A DNA stretch of 64,000 nt, taken from NCBI GenBank assembly GCA_937928385.1, contig CALEZD010000103.1:1-64000 (forward strand), in the 5' to 3' direction. The notes below the pieces were generated by a model, which saw only the letters and a list, made by a program, of their open reading frames with translations, did no database searches and was not told where the DNA came from. The stretch is from an uncultured Bacteroidota bacterium. Its GTDB lineage: Bacteria; Bacteroidota; Bacteroidia; Chitinophagales; Chitinophagaceae. Numbering within the stretch: the stretch's first letter is position 1; every line of letters begins with the position of its first letter. Position numbers and translations under genes: made by a program. Of this stretch, positions 44,957 to 52,115 are shown piece by piece.

Positions 44957-46228
44957 ATGACACCTCAAAAGATAACGATAGACAGTAACGGTAAGCTTTT
45001 AGTTCCTGATAACCCGGTAATCCCCTTTATAGAGGGCGATGGTATAGGCTCCGACGTGTGGCGCGCCAGCAAGCGGGTGATAGACGCCGCTGTAGAGCAT
45101 TGCTACCTGGGCAAGCGCAAAATAGAATGGATAGAAATACTGGCGGGAGAAAAAGCCTTTAACCAGACCGGGGAATGGCTGCCTGCAGACACCCTGGATA
45201 AAGCGAAAGAATATATAGTTTCTATAAAAGGCCCGTTGACTACTCCCATAGGTGGCGGCATCCGCTCGCTGAACGTGGCCCTGCGCCAGGAGCTGGACCT
45301 GTACGTATGCCAGCGCCCCATACATTGGTTTGTAGGTGTGCCCTCCCCGGTGCATTATCCTGATAGGGTAGATATGGTGGTGTTCCGCGAGAATACGGAA
45401 GATATATACGTCGGTATAGAATGTGCTGAAGGCAGCCCCGAGGCTAAGAAACTGATGGAGTTCATCCGTACCGAGTTGGGTGGTGGCGATAAAGTGCGTT
45501 TCCCCGAAACAACTGCATTTGGCATCAAACCGGTATCAAAAGAAGGTACAGAGCGCTTAGTAAGGGCGGCCATTGAATATGCCCTCACTCACAAGCGCAC
45601 ATCGGTTACACTGGTGCACAAGGGTAATATCATGAAGTTTACCGAAGGGGGCTTCAAAAAATGGGGATACGAACTGGCGGTACGCGAGTTTGGCGATAAA
45701 ATATATACCTGGAACCAGTGGGAAGCTACCAAGAAAGAAAAAGGTGAGGAAGCAGCCATAGAAGAAATGGAAAAAGCCCAGCACGAAGGCAAGCTGGTAA
45801 TCAAAGACGTGATAGCCGACAACTTCCTGCAACAAATATTGCTGGCGCCACAGGACTATTCTGTAATAGCCACGCTGAACCTGAACGGCGATTATATATC
45901 TGATGCGCTTGCAGCAGCGGTGGGCGGTATAGGTATCGCACCGGGTGCTAATATCAACTACCAGAGCGGCCATGCCATATTTGAAGCTACGCACGGTACG
46001 GCACCGCGTTTCGCCAATACAGATACTATGAACCCCTCGTCGCTGATATTGAGCGGCGTGATGATGCTGGAATACATGGGCTGGGACGATGCGGCTAAGT
46101 GTATTAAAAACGGCCTGCAGACAGCCATTATGCACAAGCGTGTAACAGTGGACTTTTATAAATTGATGACGGATGCCACACAGGTGAAAACAAGCGAGTT
46201 TGCTGAAGAAATCATTAAAAATTTCTAA
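44957..46228 (+). CDS. icd: NADP-dependent isocitrate dehydrogenase
   Basis: 423 residues; oxidatively decarboxylates isocitrate to 2-oxoglutarate. PFIEGDGIGSDVW at the N-terminus, the substrate loop TTPIGGGIRSLNVALRQ (its Ser corresponds to the phospho-regulated Ser of E. coli Icd), FRENTEDIYVGIE, and the C-terminal ATHGTAPRFANT are diagnostic. It feeds SucA (19508-22270). A promoter and terminator lie upstream and may control it. The SPOR gene follows after 22 bases. Confidence 0.97.
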   Translation: MTPQKITIDSNGKLLVPDNPVIPFIEGDGIGSDVWRASKRVIDAAVEHCYLGKRKIEWIEILAGEKAFNQTGEWLPADTLDKAKEYIVSIKGPLTTPIGGGIRSLNVALRQELDLYVCQRPIHWFVGVPSPVHYPDRVDMVVFRENTEDIYVGIECAEGSPEAKKLMEFIRTELGGGDKVRFPETTAFGIKPVSKEGTERLVRAAIEYALTHKRTSVTLVHKGNIMKFTEGGFKKWGYELAVREFGDKIYTWNQWEATKKEKGEEAAIEEMEKAQHEGKLVIKDVIADNFLQQILLAPQDYSVIATLNLNGDYISDALAAAVGGIGIAPGANINYQSGHAIFEATHGTAPRFANTDTMNPSSLILSGVMMLEYMGWDDAAKCIKNGLQTAIMHKRVTVDFYKLMTDATQVKTSEFAEEIIKNF

Positions 46229-46250
46229 GTCGGCAGGACTTGCTAACTTT

Positions 46251-46721
46251 ATGTATATGATGAGAAGGTTGCGCTATATAATATTGACGGTGGTACTTGT
46301 GCTGGTTGCAGGTGCGAATGTCAATGCGCAGATAGTGGTAGAAGAAAATATAGACCAGCCTGTAGCCGGCAACCAGTGGGATAAAAACATAGCCATACAT
46401 GCCGACCCCCGGCTGGCTATATTGGTAGAGAAGCATAAGAACCAGCAATCGGGCGGCATCAGGCATATGCGCGGCTACAGGGTGCAGATATATTATGGAG
46501 TGGACAGGAATATAGCTTTCAGCCGCAAGGCCGACTTTATGCGCCGCTACCCCAATACTAAAGTGTACATGGTATATACGCAGCCGCAGTACAGGGTAAA
46601 GGTGGGCGACTTTGCCACCCGCGAAGATGCGGGAGACCTGTACCGAGAAATGATATCCATCTATGGCGCCTGCATGATAGTGCCCGATTACGTAACAATA
46701 AATACCCTCAAAGATGATTGA
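46251..46721 (+). CDS. Exported SPOR-domain-like protein
   Basis: About 156 residues. A signal peptide (RYIILTVVLVLVAGANVNAQ) is followed by a basic linker and a C-terminal SPOR-like domain: RGYRVQIYYGVDRNIAFSRK, then VYMVYTQPQYRVKVGDFATR. SPOR domains bind denuded glycan strands of peptidoglycan. The open frame extends to 46200, inside icd; ATGs at 46251, 46257 and 46260 are all possible starts, and TAACTTTA lies at 46244-46251. The end overlaps the next start by 8 bases. Confidence 0.82.
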   Translation: MYMMRRLRYIILTVVLVLVAGANVNAQIVVEENIDQPVAGNQWDKNIAIHADPRLAILVEKHKNQQSGGIRHMRGYRVQIYYGVDRNIAFSRKADFMRRYPNTKVYMVYTQPQYRVKVGDFATREDAGDLYREMISIYGACMIVPDYVTINTLKDD

Positions 46722-47898
46722 TACTATTCGACAAAAGGCATTGGAATATTTTCCGGAAGTGCAGGCTATACGCCACCATATTCACTCGCACCCCGAGTTG
46801 TCTTTTGAAGAATATAATACGGCCGCATTCATATCGCAGAAGCTGACGGAGTGGGGGATACCTCATCAATCGGGTGTAGCGGGTACAGGTGTGGTTGGTT
46901 TGATAGAAGGGAAGAATCCTACGAAAAAATGCATAGCCCTGCGTGCCGATATGGACGCGCTGCCTATACAGGAGTTGAACGATGTGCCTTATAAGAGTCA
47001 GAACGACGGGGTGATGCATGCTTGCGGGCACGATGTACATTCCAGCTGCCTGCTGGGTGTGGCGCGCATCCTCAACGACCTGAAAGGCGAATGGGAGGGT
47101 ACGGTAAAGCTTATCTTTCAGCAAGGGGAAGAAAAGCTGCCCGGCGGCGCCAGCCTGCTGATAGCAGCGGGGGTATTAGAAAACCCCAAGCCCGAAGCAA
47201 TATTTGCATTGCATGTATATCCGCACCTGCCCAGTGGCACTGTGGGTTTCCGCGCGGGGCAGTATATGGCCAGCACCGATGAGATATATATAACGATAGA
47301 AGGCAAAGGCGGACACGCTGCATTACCCCACCAGGCAGTAGACCCCATAGCCATTGCCGCGCAGGTAATAACAGGATTGCAGCAGGTGATATCCCGCAAG
47401 GGTAATCCCATCATTCCATCGGTACTCACTTTCGGTAAAATAGAAGCTGGGTTTACCACCAATGTAATACCGGATAAGCTGGAACTATGGGGCACCTTCC
47501 GCACTATGAATGAAGAATGGCGGGCGAAAGCGCACCGGTATATTATTGAGTTTACAGAAAAGACTTGCGAAGCATACGGCGCTAAAGCCATCGTAAATAT
47601 TCCCCAGGGGCACGCCTCATTATTCAACGACCCCGCAGTGACTGCACAGGCAGAAAGCTGGGCCAAAGCATATTTGGGAGATGCAAATGTAAAAGAACTG
47701 GATATACGTATGGCGGGTGAAGATTTCAGCTTCTACACGCAGCATATGCCGGGTTGTTTCTTCCGTATAGGTACTAATAAGAATAATGAAGAGTTTACCG
47801 CGTCGGTACACAACGCGCGTTTCAATATAGACGAAGAAGCTTTGAAAACAGGCGTGGGCACCATGGCATGGATAGCGCTGAATGCCTTAGCCAATTAG
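46714..47898 (+). CDS. M20D-family amidohydrolase (N-acyl-amino-acid/hippurate hydrolase type)
   Basis: 394 residues. Metal-binding motifs ALRADMDALP, MHACGHDVHSS, QQGEEKLPGG (catalytic Glu pair), ALHVYPHLPSG and the C-terminal MAGEDFSFYTQHMPG are typical. The GGHAALPHQAVDP segment is the dimerisation domain. The family removes acyl groups from amino acids or their conjugates; the exact substrate is not shown by sequence. It is translationally coupled to the SPOR gene and overlaps the convergent ketosynthase gene by 4 bases. Confidence 0.92.
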   Translation: MIDTIRQKALEYFPEVQAIRHHIHSHPELSFEEYNTAAFISQKLTEWGIPHQSGVAGTGVVGLIEGKNPTKKCIALRADMDALPIQELNDVPYKSQNDGVMHACGHDVHSSCLLGVARILNDLKGEWEGTVKLIFQQGEEKLPGGASLLIAAGVLENPKPEAIFALHVYPHLPSGTVGFRAGQYMASTDEIYITIEGKGGHAALPHQAVDPIAIAAQVITGLQQVISRKGNPIIPSVLTFGKIEAGFTTNVIPDKLELWGTFRTMNEEWRAKAHRYIIEFTEKTCEAYGAKAIVNIPQGHASLFNDPAVTAQAESWAKAYLGDANVKELDIRMAGEDFSFYTQHMPGCFFRIGTNKNNEEFTASVHNARFNIDEEALKTGVGTMAWIALNALAN

Positions 47899-49028
47899 GC
47901 CTTTGCCCAGATAATAGCCGCATTGCTGCCACCGAAACCGGAAGCGGTCTTGAGGACGTAATTGATGGTAGCGGGCTGCATAGCGGTGGTTATGTTTACG
48001 GGAACGGATACCCCATGTTTTTCATAATTGGCAGAGGGTATTAATTGTTGCTGGCGGACAGCCTCAATAATCATAGCGCTTTCGAGTACGCCCGCAGCAC
48101 CCAGTGTATGCCCGGTGTAGCTTTTTATACTGTGCAGCGGCACTTCACTCATGCCGGACAGGTGTATGGCTTTGGCTTCCATCTCATCGTTGTAGGCAGT
48201 AGCCGTACCGTGCGCGGAGATCATGTTTATATCAGGTGATTGCAGTTTGGCATCATCCATAGCGCGGCTGATGGCCATTGCCAGTTCTTCGCCGGTGCGC
48301 GATGGGCCTGATATATGGTTGGCATCGTTAGATGTAGCCCCGCCCATCAGTTGGGCTAATGGCTCAGTGTGTTGCCCGGTGGAAAGTAGGATAGTGGCAG
48401 CTGCCTCGCCCAGGTTAATGCCCGTCCTGTCAGCGTCAAAAGGCCTGCATGGCGCCCCCGCTATCGCCTGGAAGGACAGGAAGCCGTTGAGTACAAAGGG
48501 TGTAAACAAATCGCAGCCGATAACGATAGCGTGTTTGTGCCTGCCTGATGTCAGTAGTCTTTGTGCATACAACAGTGCTACCGACCCCGATACACAGGCG
48601 TGCGATACCACGACAGGGGAAACTGCAATTCCCAACTGTTCTGCTATAATTTGCGCGCTTCTGTGGAGCAGTGTTCTTTCGTCATTATCCTCATTCAGCC
48701 TGTCGATATTGCCTTTAGTAGTGGATAATACCAGTACTGTTTCATCGGGGTTGAAAGATGAGGGCAGTTGCGCTATGGCTTTATTCGCTGAAAACAGGCA
48801 GAGCTTTTCAAAACGGGTGAGGGTGTCAGTTGTAATGGCTGATTGTATGTCTTTCCACTGCTGGTTGCTGAGGCGTGCGGCATAATATGTTTGCCCGTTG
48901 TTTTCATAAGCATGGAAACCCTGAACGCCATTTGCCACGCTTTGCCAATGGGCACTTGTACCCATTCCCAGCGAGGAGGTAATATCTGTTGCTACGGCAT
49001 ATACCCCGGGTGTTATTTGTCCAGCCAT
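47895..49028 (-). CDS. Beta-ketoacyl-ACP synthase, second copy
   Basis: 377 residues, shorter than housekeeping FabF. The catalytic triad is intact: Cys145 in SHACVSGSV, His273 in SAHGTATAYND and His307 in YTGHTLGAAG. The C-terminal TASGFGGSNAAIIW is typical. It is the last gene of a five-gene operon (ACP, acyltransferase, dehydratase, thioesterase, ketosynthase). It overlaps the thioesterase gene by 16 bases. Confidence 0.93.
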   Translation of the reverse strand: MAGQITPGVYAVATDITSSLGMGTSAHWQSVANGVQGFHAYENNGQTYYAARLSNQQWKDIQSAITTDTLTRFEKLCLFSANKAIAQLPSSFNPDETVLVLSTTKGNIDRLNEDNDERTLLHRSAQIIAEQLGIAVSPVVVSHACVSGSVALLYAQRLLTSGRHKHAIVIGCDLFTPFVLNGFLSFQAIAGAPCRPFDADRTGINLGEAAATILLSTGQHTEPLAQLMGGATSNDANHISGPSRTGEELAMAISRAMDDAKLQSPDINMISAHGTATAYNDEMEAKAIHLSGMSEVPLHSIKSYTGHTLGAAGVLESAMIIEAVRQQQLIPSANYEKHGVSVPVNITTAMQPATINYVLKTASGFGGSNAAIIWAKA

Positions 49029-49435
49029 TTCTTCTTCCAGTCTGTCATGAATTGTGGCAGGTACAGCATCAACTCCAATGAGTCGCGGTGCATAAATACC
49101 TGTACCGAGCTGCCCGATGCCACCTGCTCGTTGGTAGCGGCATCAAATACTTTGTAGTGAAATAAGAGTTTTGCAGCTGGTGTGTCTTCGTAGGTAGTTT
49201 CCAGCCTTATCTTATGCCCGTAGCGCAATATCCTTTTATAGTCGCACTGAATATTTACTATTGGTACTACAATATTGCTCCGGTAAAAGTCCAGGTATTT
49301 GAGCCCGTATTGTTGGCCAAATGCCTCGCGGCCATCTTCAAAATAACGGATATAATGCCCGTGCCACACTATGCCCAGCGGGTCTGCCTCGCTGAACTTC
49401 ACTTCCAGTTCCGTAGTATGATGTAATGTCTTCAA
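49013..49435 (-). CDS. Hotdog-fold acyl thioesterase (4-hydroxybenzoyl-CoA thioesterase family)
   Basis: 140 residues with the family motif EADPLGIVWHGHYIRYFEDGREAF (Asp at the catalytic position). A TTG start at 49435 is preferred: there is no ATG, and AGGAAGGGGAAGA lies immediately upstream. It may release or edit acyl chains in the pathway of this operon. Confidence 0.87.
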   Translation of the reverse strand: MKTLHHTTELEVKFSEADPLGIVWHGHYIRYFEDGREAFGQQYGLKYLDFYRSNIVVPIVNIQCDYKRILRYGHKIRLETTYEDTPAAKLLFHYKVFDAATNEQVASGSSVQVFMHRDSLELMLYLPQFMTDWKKKWLDK

Positions 49436-49452
49436 ATCTTCCCCTTCCTATT

Positions 49453-49872
49453 TTACTTTGCCTGTTCAAATATCTTCATTTCGCAGCTGGCCACCTTTGT
49501 ATCGCCTACGTACACATTCGCTTCTACCACATGCACACTTAATACGGTATGTGTTATGACGATTTCAGTAAATAATACATCGCCTGTTTCAGGCAAGCTA
49601 TATATTTTCAAATTTTTTATAGCGCCAATAAAACCCACGGGCACCACCTCGCCTTTTTGCTGGTAGCGGTAGCCTGTACCTGCGGCGGCGGTCTGTGCCA
49701 TATTTTCTACCAGGCCGGGCTCTGTAAAATGTCCGTTTACCACAAACAGGTTATCTTCCCTTATTTCCAAGGAGGTTTTAGAAACTTTGGCATCGGCCTG
49801 CAATATGGTATCAACCATTACAAACGGATGCCTTTGGGGTATATATTTTATAATGTCAGCCTGAGGTATCAT
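49453..49872 (-). CDS. Hotdog-fold 3-hydroxyacyl-ACP dehydratase-like protein
   Basis: 139 residues resembling FabZ/FabA: QRHPFVMVDTI near the N-terminus, then GHFTEPGLVENMAQTAAAG in place of the FabZ HFPGxPxxPGV helix, and VGFIGAIKNLKIY. The catalytic His sits in N-G-H-F and the acidic partner is probably the Glu in L-V-E-N. Its start overlaps the acyltransferase stop (ATGA). Confidence 0.87.
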   Translation of the reverse strand: MIPQADIIKYIPQRHPFVMVDTILQADAKVSKTSLEIREDNLFVVNGHFTEPGLVENMAQTAAAGTGYRYQQKGEVVPVGFIGAIKNLKIYSLPETGDVLFTEIVITHTVLSVHVVEANVYVGDTKVASCEMKIFEQAK

Positions 49873-50753
49873 TTCCAGAAATCGTAATAATTAAACCACT
49901 GCCATGGATATTGTTTCAGCTTGTCTTCCAGTTTGTCCACGTATTCATCCAGCATCTTTTCCATTCCCTGTGTACCCCTGCCCTCATAGACTCGGGGCGG
50001 GTATGCATAAAAGTGATAATGGAAATTAGTTTCTTTAAAAGCAAAAACAAAACAAACCGGTGCTTTTAATTTAGCTGCTAAGATAAAAGGCCCTGCAGGA
50101 AATAAGGCATTTTTCCCCAGGAAATCATGTTGCATAGTCCTGTTGCCGGGGCGAAAACGGTCGCCGTGCAGGCATATCAGCTCGTTGCGTGCCAGTGCAG
50201 CCGATATTTCATATATATGCGAGAGATCATCTTTGATGAAGATGATATTGAAAGAGCGGTTTCCTTCAAATTGCTGCAAATATTGTTTCACTTGCTCTGC
50301 CTCACCATCGTACATGACGATATTGATAACCGTATTCACCCTTTTCAGCAGGTGTCCTGCTACTTCCCAGTTGCCCAGATGGGCGCTCAATAATACACCC
50401 CCTTTGCCATCCTTCACCAGTTGCTCTATATGTTCCACACCTTCGTGGGTAAAGCTGAGTTTATTGCCGGCACCTGACAGTACCGCTATTTTGTCAATGA
50501 TGGTTTGCCCGAATACGAGCAGGTTTTTGCGTATAAGTTTTGATGCTTTTTTCCTGTCGAATTGTAAACGCTCTGTATACATGTACATGAGCGGCCGTGT
50601 AGCAGAAGGTACGAAAAGGCGGTAATATAATGTGACAAACGGTAACAATGCGTACGCTGCACTGAGGCCACCATTTTTAAGCAACCATACAAATACCCGG
50701 TATCCCCATGTAGTGCCGCGTGAGCGGCCTTGCCATCTGGGCTGTTCAGGCAT
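49869..50753 (-). CDS. LpxL/HtrB-type acyltransferase
   Basis: 294 residues with the H-x4-E acyltransferase motif in SAHLGNWEVAGHLL, a downstream LHGDRFRPGNRTM segment and an FPAGPFILAAKLKAPV motif. The N-terminal segment (LLKNGGLSAAYALLPFVTLYYRLF) is hydrophobic and would anchor it to the inner membrane. In aryl-polyene and flexirubin loci such enzymes are thought to attach the finished chain to a lipid; that role here is inference. Confidence 0.88.
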   Translation of the reverse strand: MPEQPRWQGRSRGTTWGYRVFVWLLKNGGLSAAYALLPFVTLYYRLFVPSATRPLMYMYTERLQFDRKKASKLIRKNLLVFGQTIIDKIAVLSGAGNKLSFTHEGVEHIEQLVKDGKGGVLLSAHLGNWEVAGHLLKRVNTVINIVMYDGEAEQVKQYLQQFEGNRSFNIIFIKDDLSHIYEISAALARNELICLHGDRFRPGNRTMQHDFLGKNALFPAGPFILAAKLKAPVCFVFAFKETNFHYHFYAYPPRVYEGRGTQGMEKMLDEYVDKLEDKLKQYPWQWFNYYDFWK

Positions 50754-51000
50754 TGGCTACTTCCAACCTGTTGATTACATAATCGTAGAAATCCTGGATA
50801 GTAGTCATTTTCTGGAAGTCTTCGGGCTTTACTTTGAAACCGAAATTCTGCTCAATAACAACCACGAGGTCTATATAGTCCAGGCTATCCAGGTCAAGGG
50901 TGGTTTTAAGATCAGCCTGCGGTGTTATAGCATCCGCATCCACTTCAAAATCTTCAACCATAAAGGCGTTGATACGCTCAATTATTTCTTGTTGACTCAT
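50746..51000 (-). CDS. Acyl carrier protein, first gene of the operon
   Basis: 84 residues. Phosphopantetheine Ser39 in LDLDSLDYIDLV. The sequence is unlike the other ACP (19192-19449), so the two probably serve different steps or carry different acyl groups. It is the promoter-proximal gene of the operon and overlaps the acyltransferase start by 8 bases. Confidence 0.93.
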   Translation of the reverse strand: MSQQEIIERINAFMVEDFEVDADAITPQADLKTTLDLDSLDYIDLVVVIEQNFGFKVKPEDFQKMTTIQDFYDYVINRLEVANA

Positions 51001-51050
51001 ATTGCTTATTCCGTTAGGGGGCTCTGCAGAGGTTGTTTTAAAATAATGTG

Positions 51051-51058
51051 CAAAGATA
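51051..51058 (-). promoter_or_regulatory. Predicted promoter -7 box of the ACP-ketosynthase operon
   Basis: TATCTTTG on the minus strand, preceded by a T-rich stretch, about 50 bases before the ACP ATG at 51000. It implies that all five genes (47895-51000) are transcribed together. Confidence 0.65.
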
Positions 51059-51144
51059 ACTACAAAAAATGAATATCTGTAGGGTAATTAACGCTCTCTG
51101 GCCTTGTCCCGGACAGGGGTATTGTTATTATCGTGGAGGCCTTA

Positions 51145-51414
51145 TCAGAAATGAACGTCAATAACGCTTTTGAGAGGTATAGCCAACCCGCCCTTCAATT
51201 GGATGAAGTTGTTAGTAACCGACCAGACTGTGGTAGTAACGGAACGCGGACCCTGGGTGGTCTCAAATGTTATGGTTGTTTTGCCTTTAAACTCGTTACC
51301 GAGCCTGACTGCGTATTGCATTTCTTTTTCCCAGTATTCCGACTTGTCAACAAAGGCCGGGATGATTTTGTAATCAGGGATTTGCTCTTTTTGAATTACA
51401 GTGCCGCTTGTCAT
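51145..51414 (-). CDS. Small protein of unknown function
   Basis: 89 residues from the ATG at 51414 (a TTG at 51420 is less likely). No signal peptide or membrane segment; the protein looks beta-rich (TTITFETTQGPRSVTTTVW, FIQLKGGLAIPL). No family is recognised. A terminator separates it from the upstream TonB operon, and it precedes the ACP operon on the same strand. Confidence 0.7.
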   Translation of the reverse strand: MTSGTVIQKEQIPDYKIIPAFVDKSEYWEKEMQYAVRLGNEFKGKTTITFETTQGPRSVTTTVWSVTNNFIQLKGGLAIPLKSVIDVHF

Positions 51415-51466
51415 CTTCAAATACTTTTAATGTGGATTTAATTTGAAGTTACAACATTAATTGAAA

Positions 51467-51502
51467 AAACCGCAGATTTTTTAGATTAAAAATCTGCGGT
51501 TT
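51467..51502 (-). terminator. Intrinsic terminator of the TonB-receptor operon
   Basis: Perfect 15-bp stem (51467-51481 with 51488-51502), 6-base loop. On the minus strand it is followed by a T run. Confidence 0.9.
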
Positions 51503-51538
51503 AACAAAATAATCAGCAACAAAAACCACGCCAAAAAG

Positions 51539-52111
51539 CTATTGCAGCTTTACCGGAAATATTGCCTGTGCGTCTGTTTCGCCACCTGCCTCATCGGGGG
51601 TAGCGGCGTTTTTATTGGCAGGCTCGTGTTTCAATGTTACTGTTAGTGAGCCGTTGCCTGCAGCACCTGTAGTGAAAGTAATCTTCTGATTCAGTGGTTC
51701 GTTTTCATCATCTTTGCTACCATTGCTGAATGATATGGAGCCCTCACCTGTGGCGGGGTTGCTCTGGAAAATGAACAAGTGGTGGTGGCTTTCAGCTATC
51801 ACTTCTTCCGTGATGTTTTCGGCCGGGCTTTTCGACTCATCCCATACCTGCACTTCCACATTGTATTCTGTGCCTGGAGCCAGCACTACATCATCTATCT
51901 GTACATTGCCCTGGGTAGTACCACCAAAGCCATTGTCTACCTTATAGTTGAAGGTTTTGTTGAAACCTGCATTATTAGTCACTATCAACCTTACTGTTGT
52001 TATCAGTTCCTGCTCCACAGGCTCAGGATTGGGTAGTGTTTCTTTCTTACATGCAGTGAATATTACAGATGCTGTTATTAATGCTATTGCTATTTGTTGT
52101 ATCCTTTTCAT
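51539..52111 (-). CDS. Lipoprotein partner of the TonB-dependent receptor
   Basis: 190 residues. Signal peptide with lipobox I-F-T-A-C (MKRIQQIAIALITASVIFTAC). The mature part is beta-rich, with AESHHHLFIF in the middle and an acidic, Ala-rich end closing in F-P-V-K-L-Q. It follows the receptor gene with a 4-base gap. Given the His-rich partner genes it is probably a surface or periplasmic metal-binding accessory protein; this is inference from context. Confidence 0.75.
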   Translation of the reverse strand: MKRIQQIAIALITASVIFTACKKETLPNPEPVEQELITTVRLIVTNNAGFNKTFNYKVDNGFGGTTQGNVQIDDVVLAPGTEYNVEVQVWDESKSPAENITEEVIAESHHHLFIFQSNPATGEGSISFSNGSKDDENEPLNQKITFTTGAAGNGSLTVTLKHEPANKNAATPDEAGGETDAQAIFPVKLQ

Positions 52112-52115
52112 TTTT

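Noticed and set aside
44529..44960. 143-codon open frame overlapping the icd start
   Set aside because: Composition is low-complexity Phe/Tyr/Leu/Thr from the T-rich repeats, it contains a terminator hairpin and has no recognisable domain.
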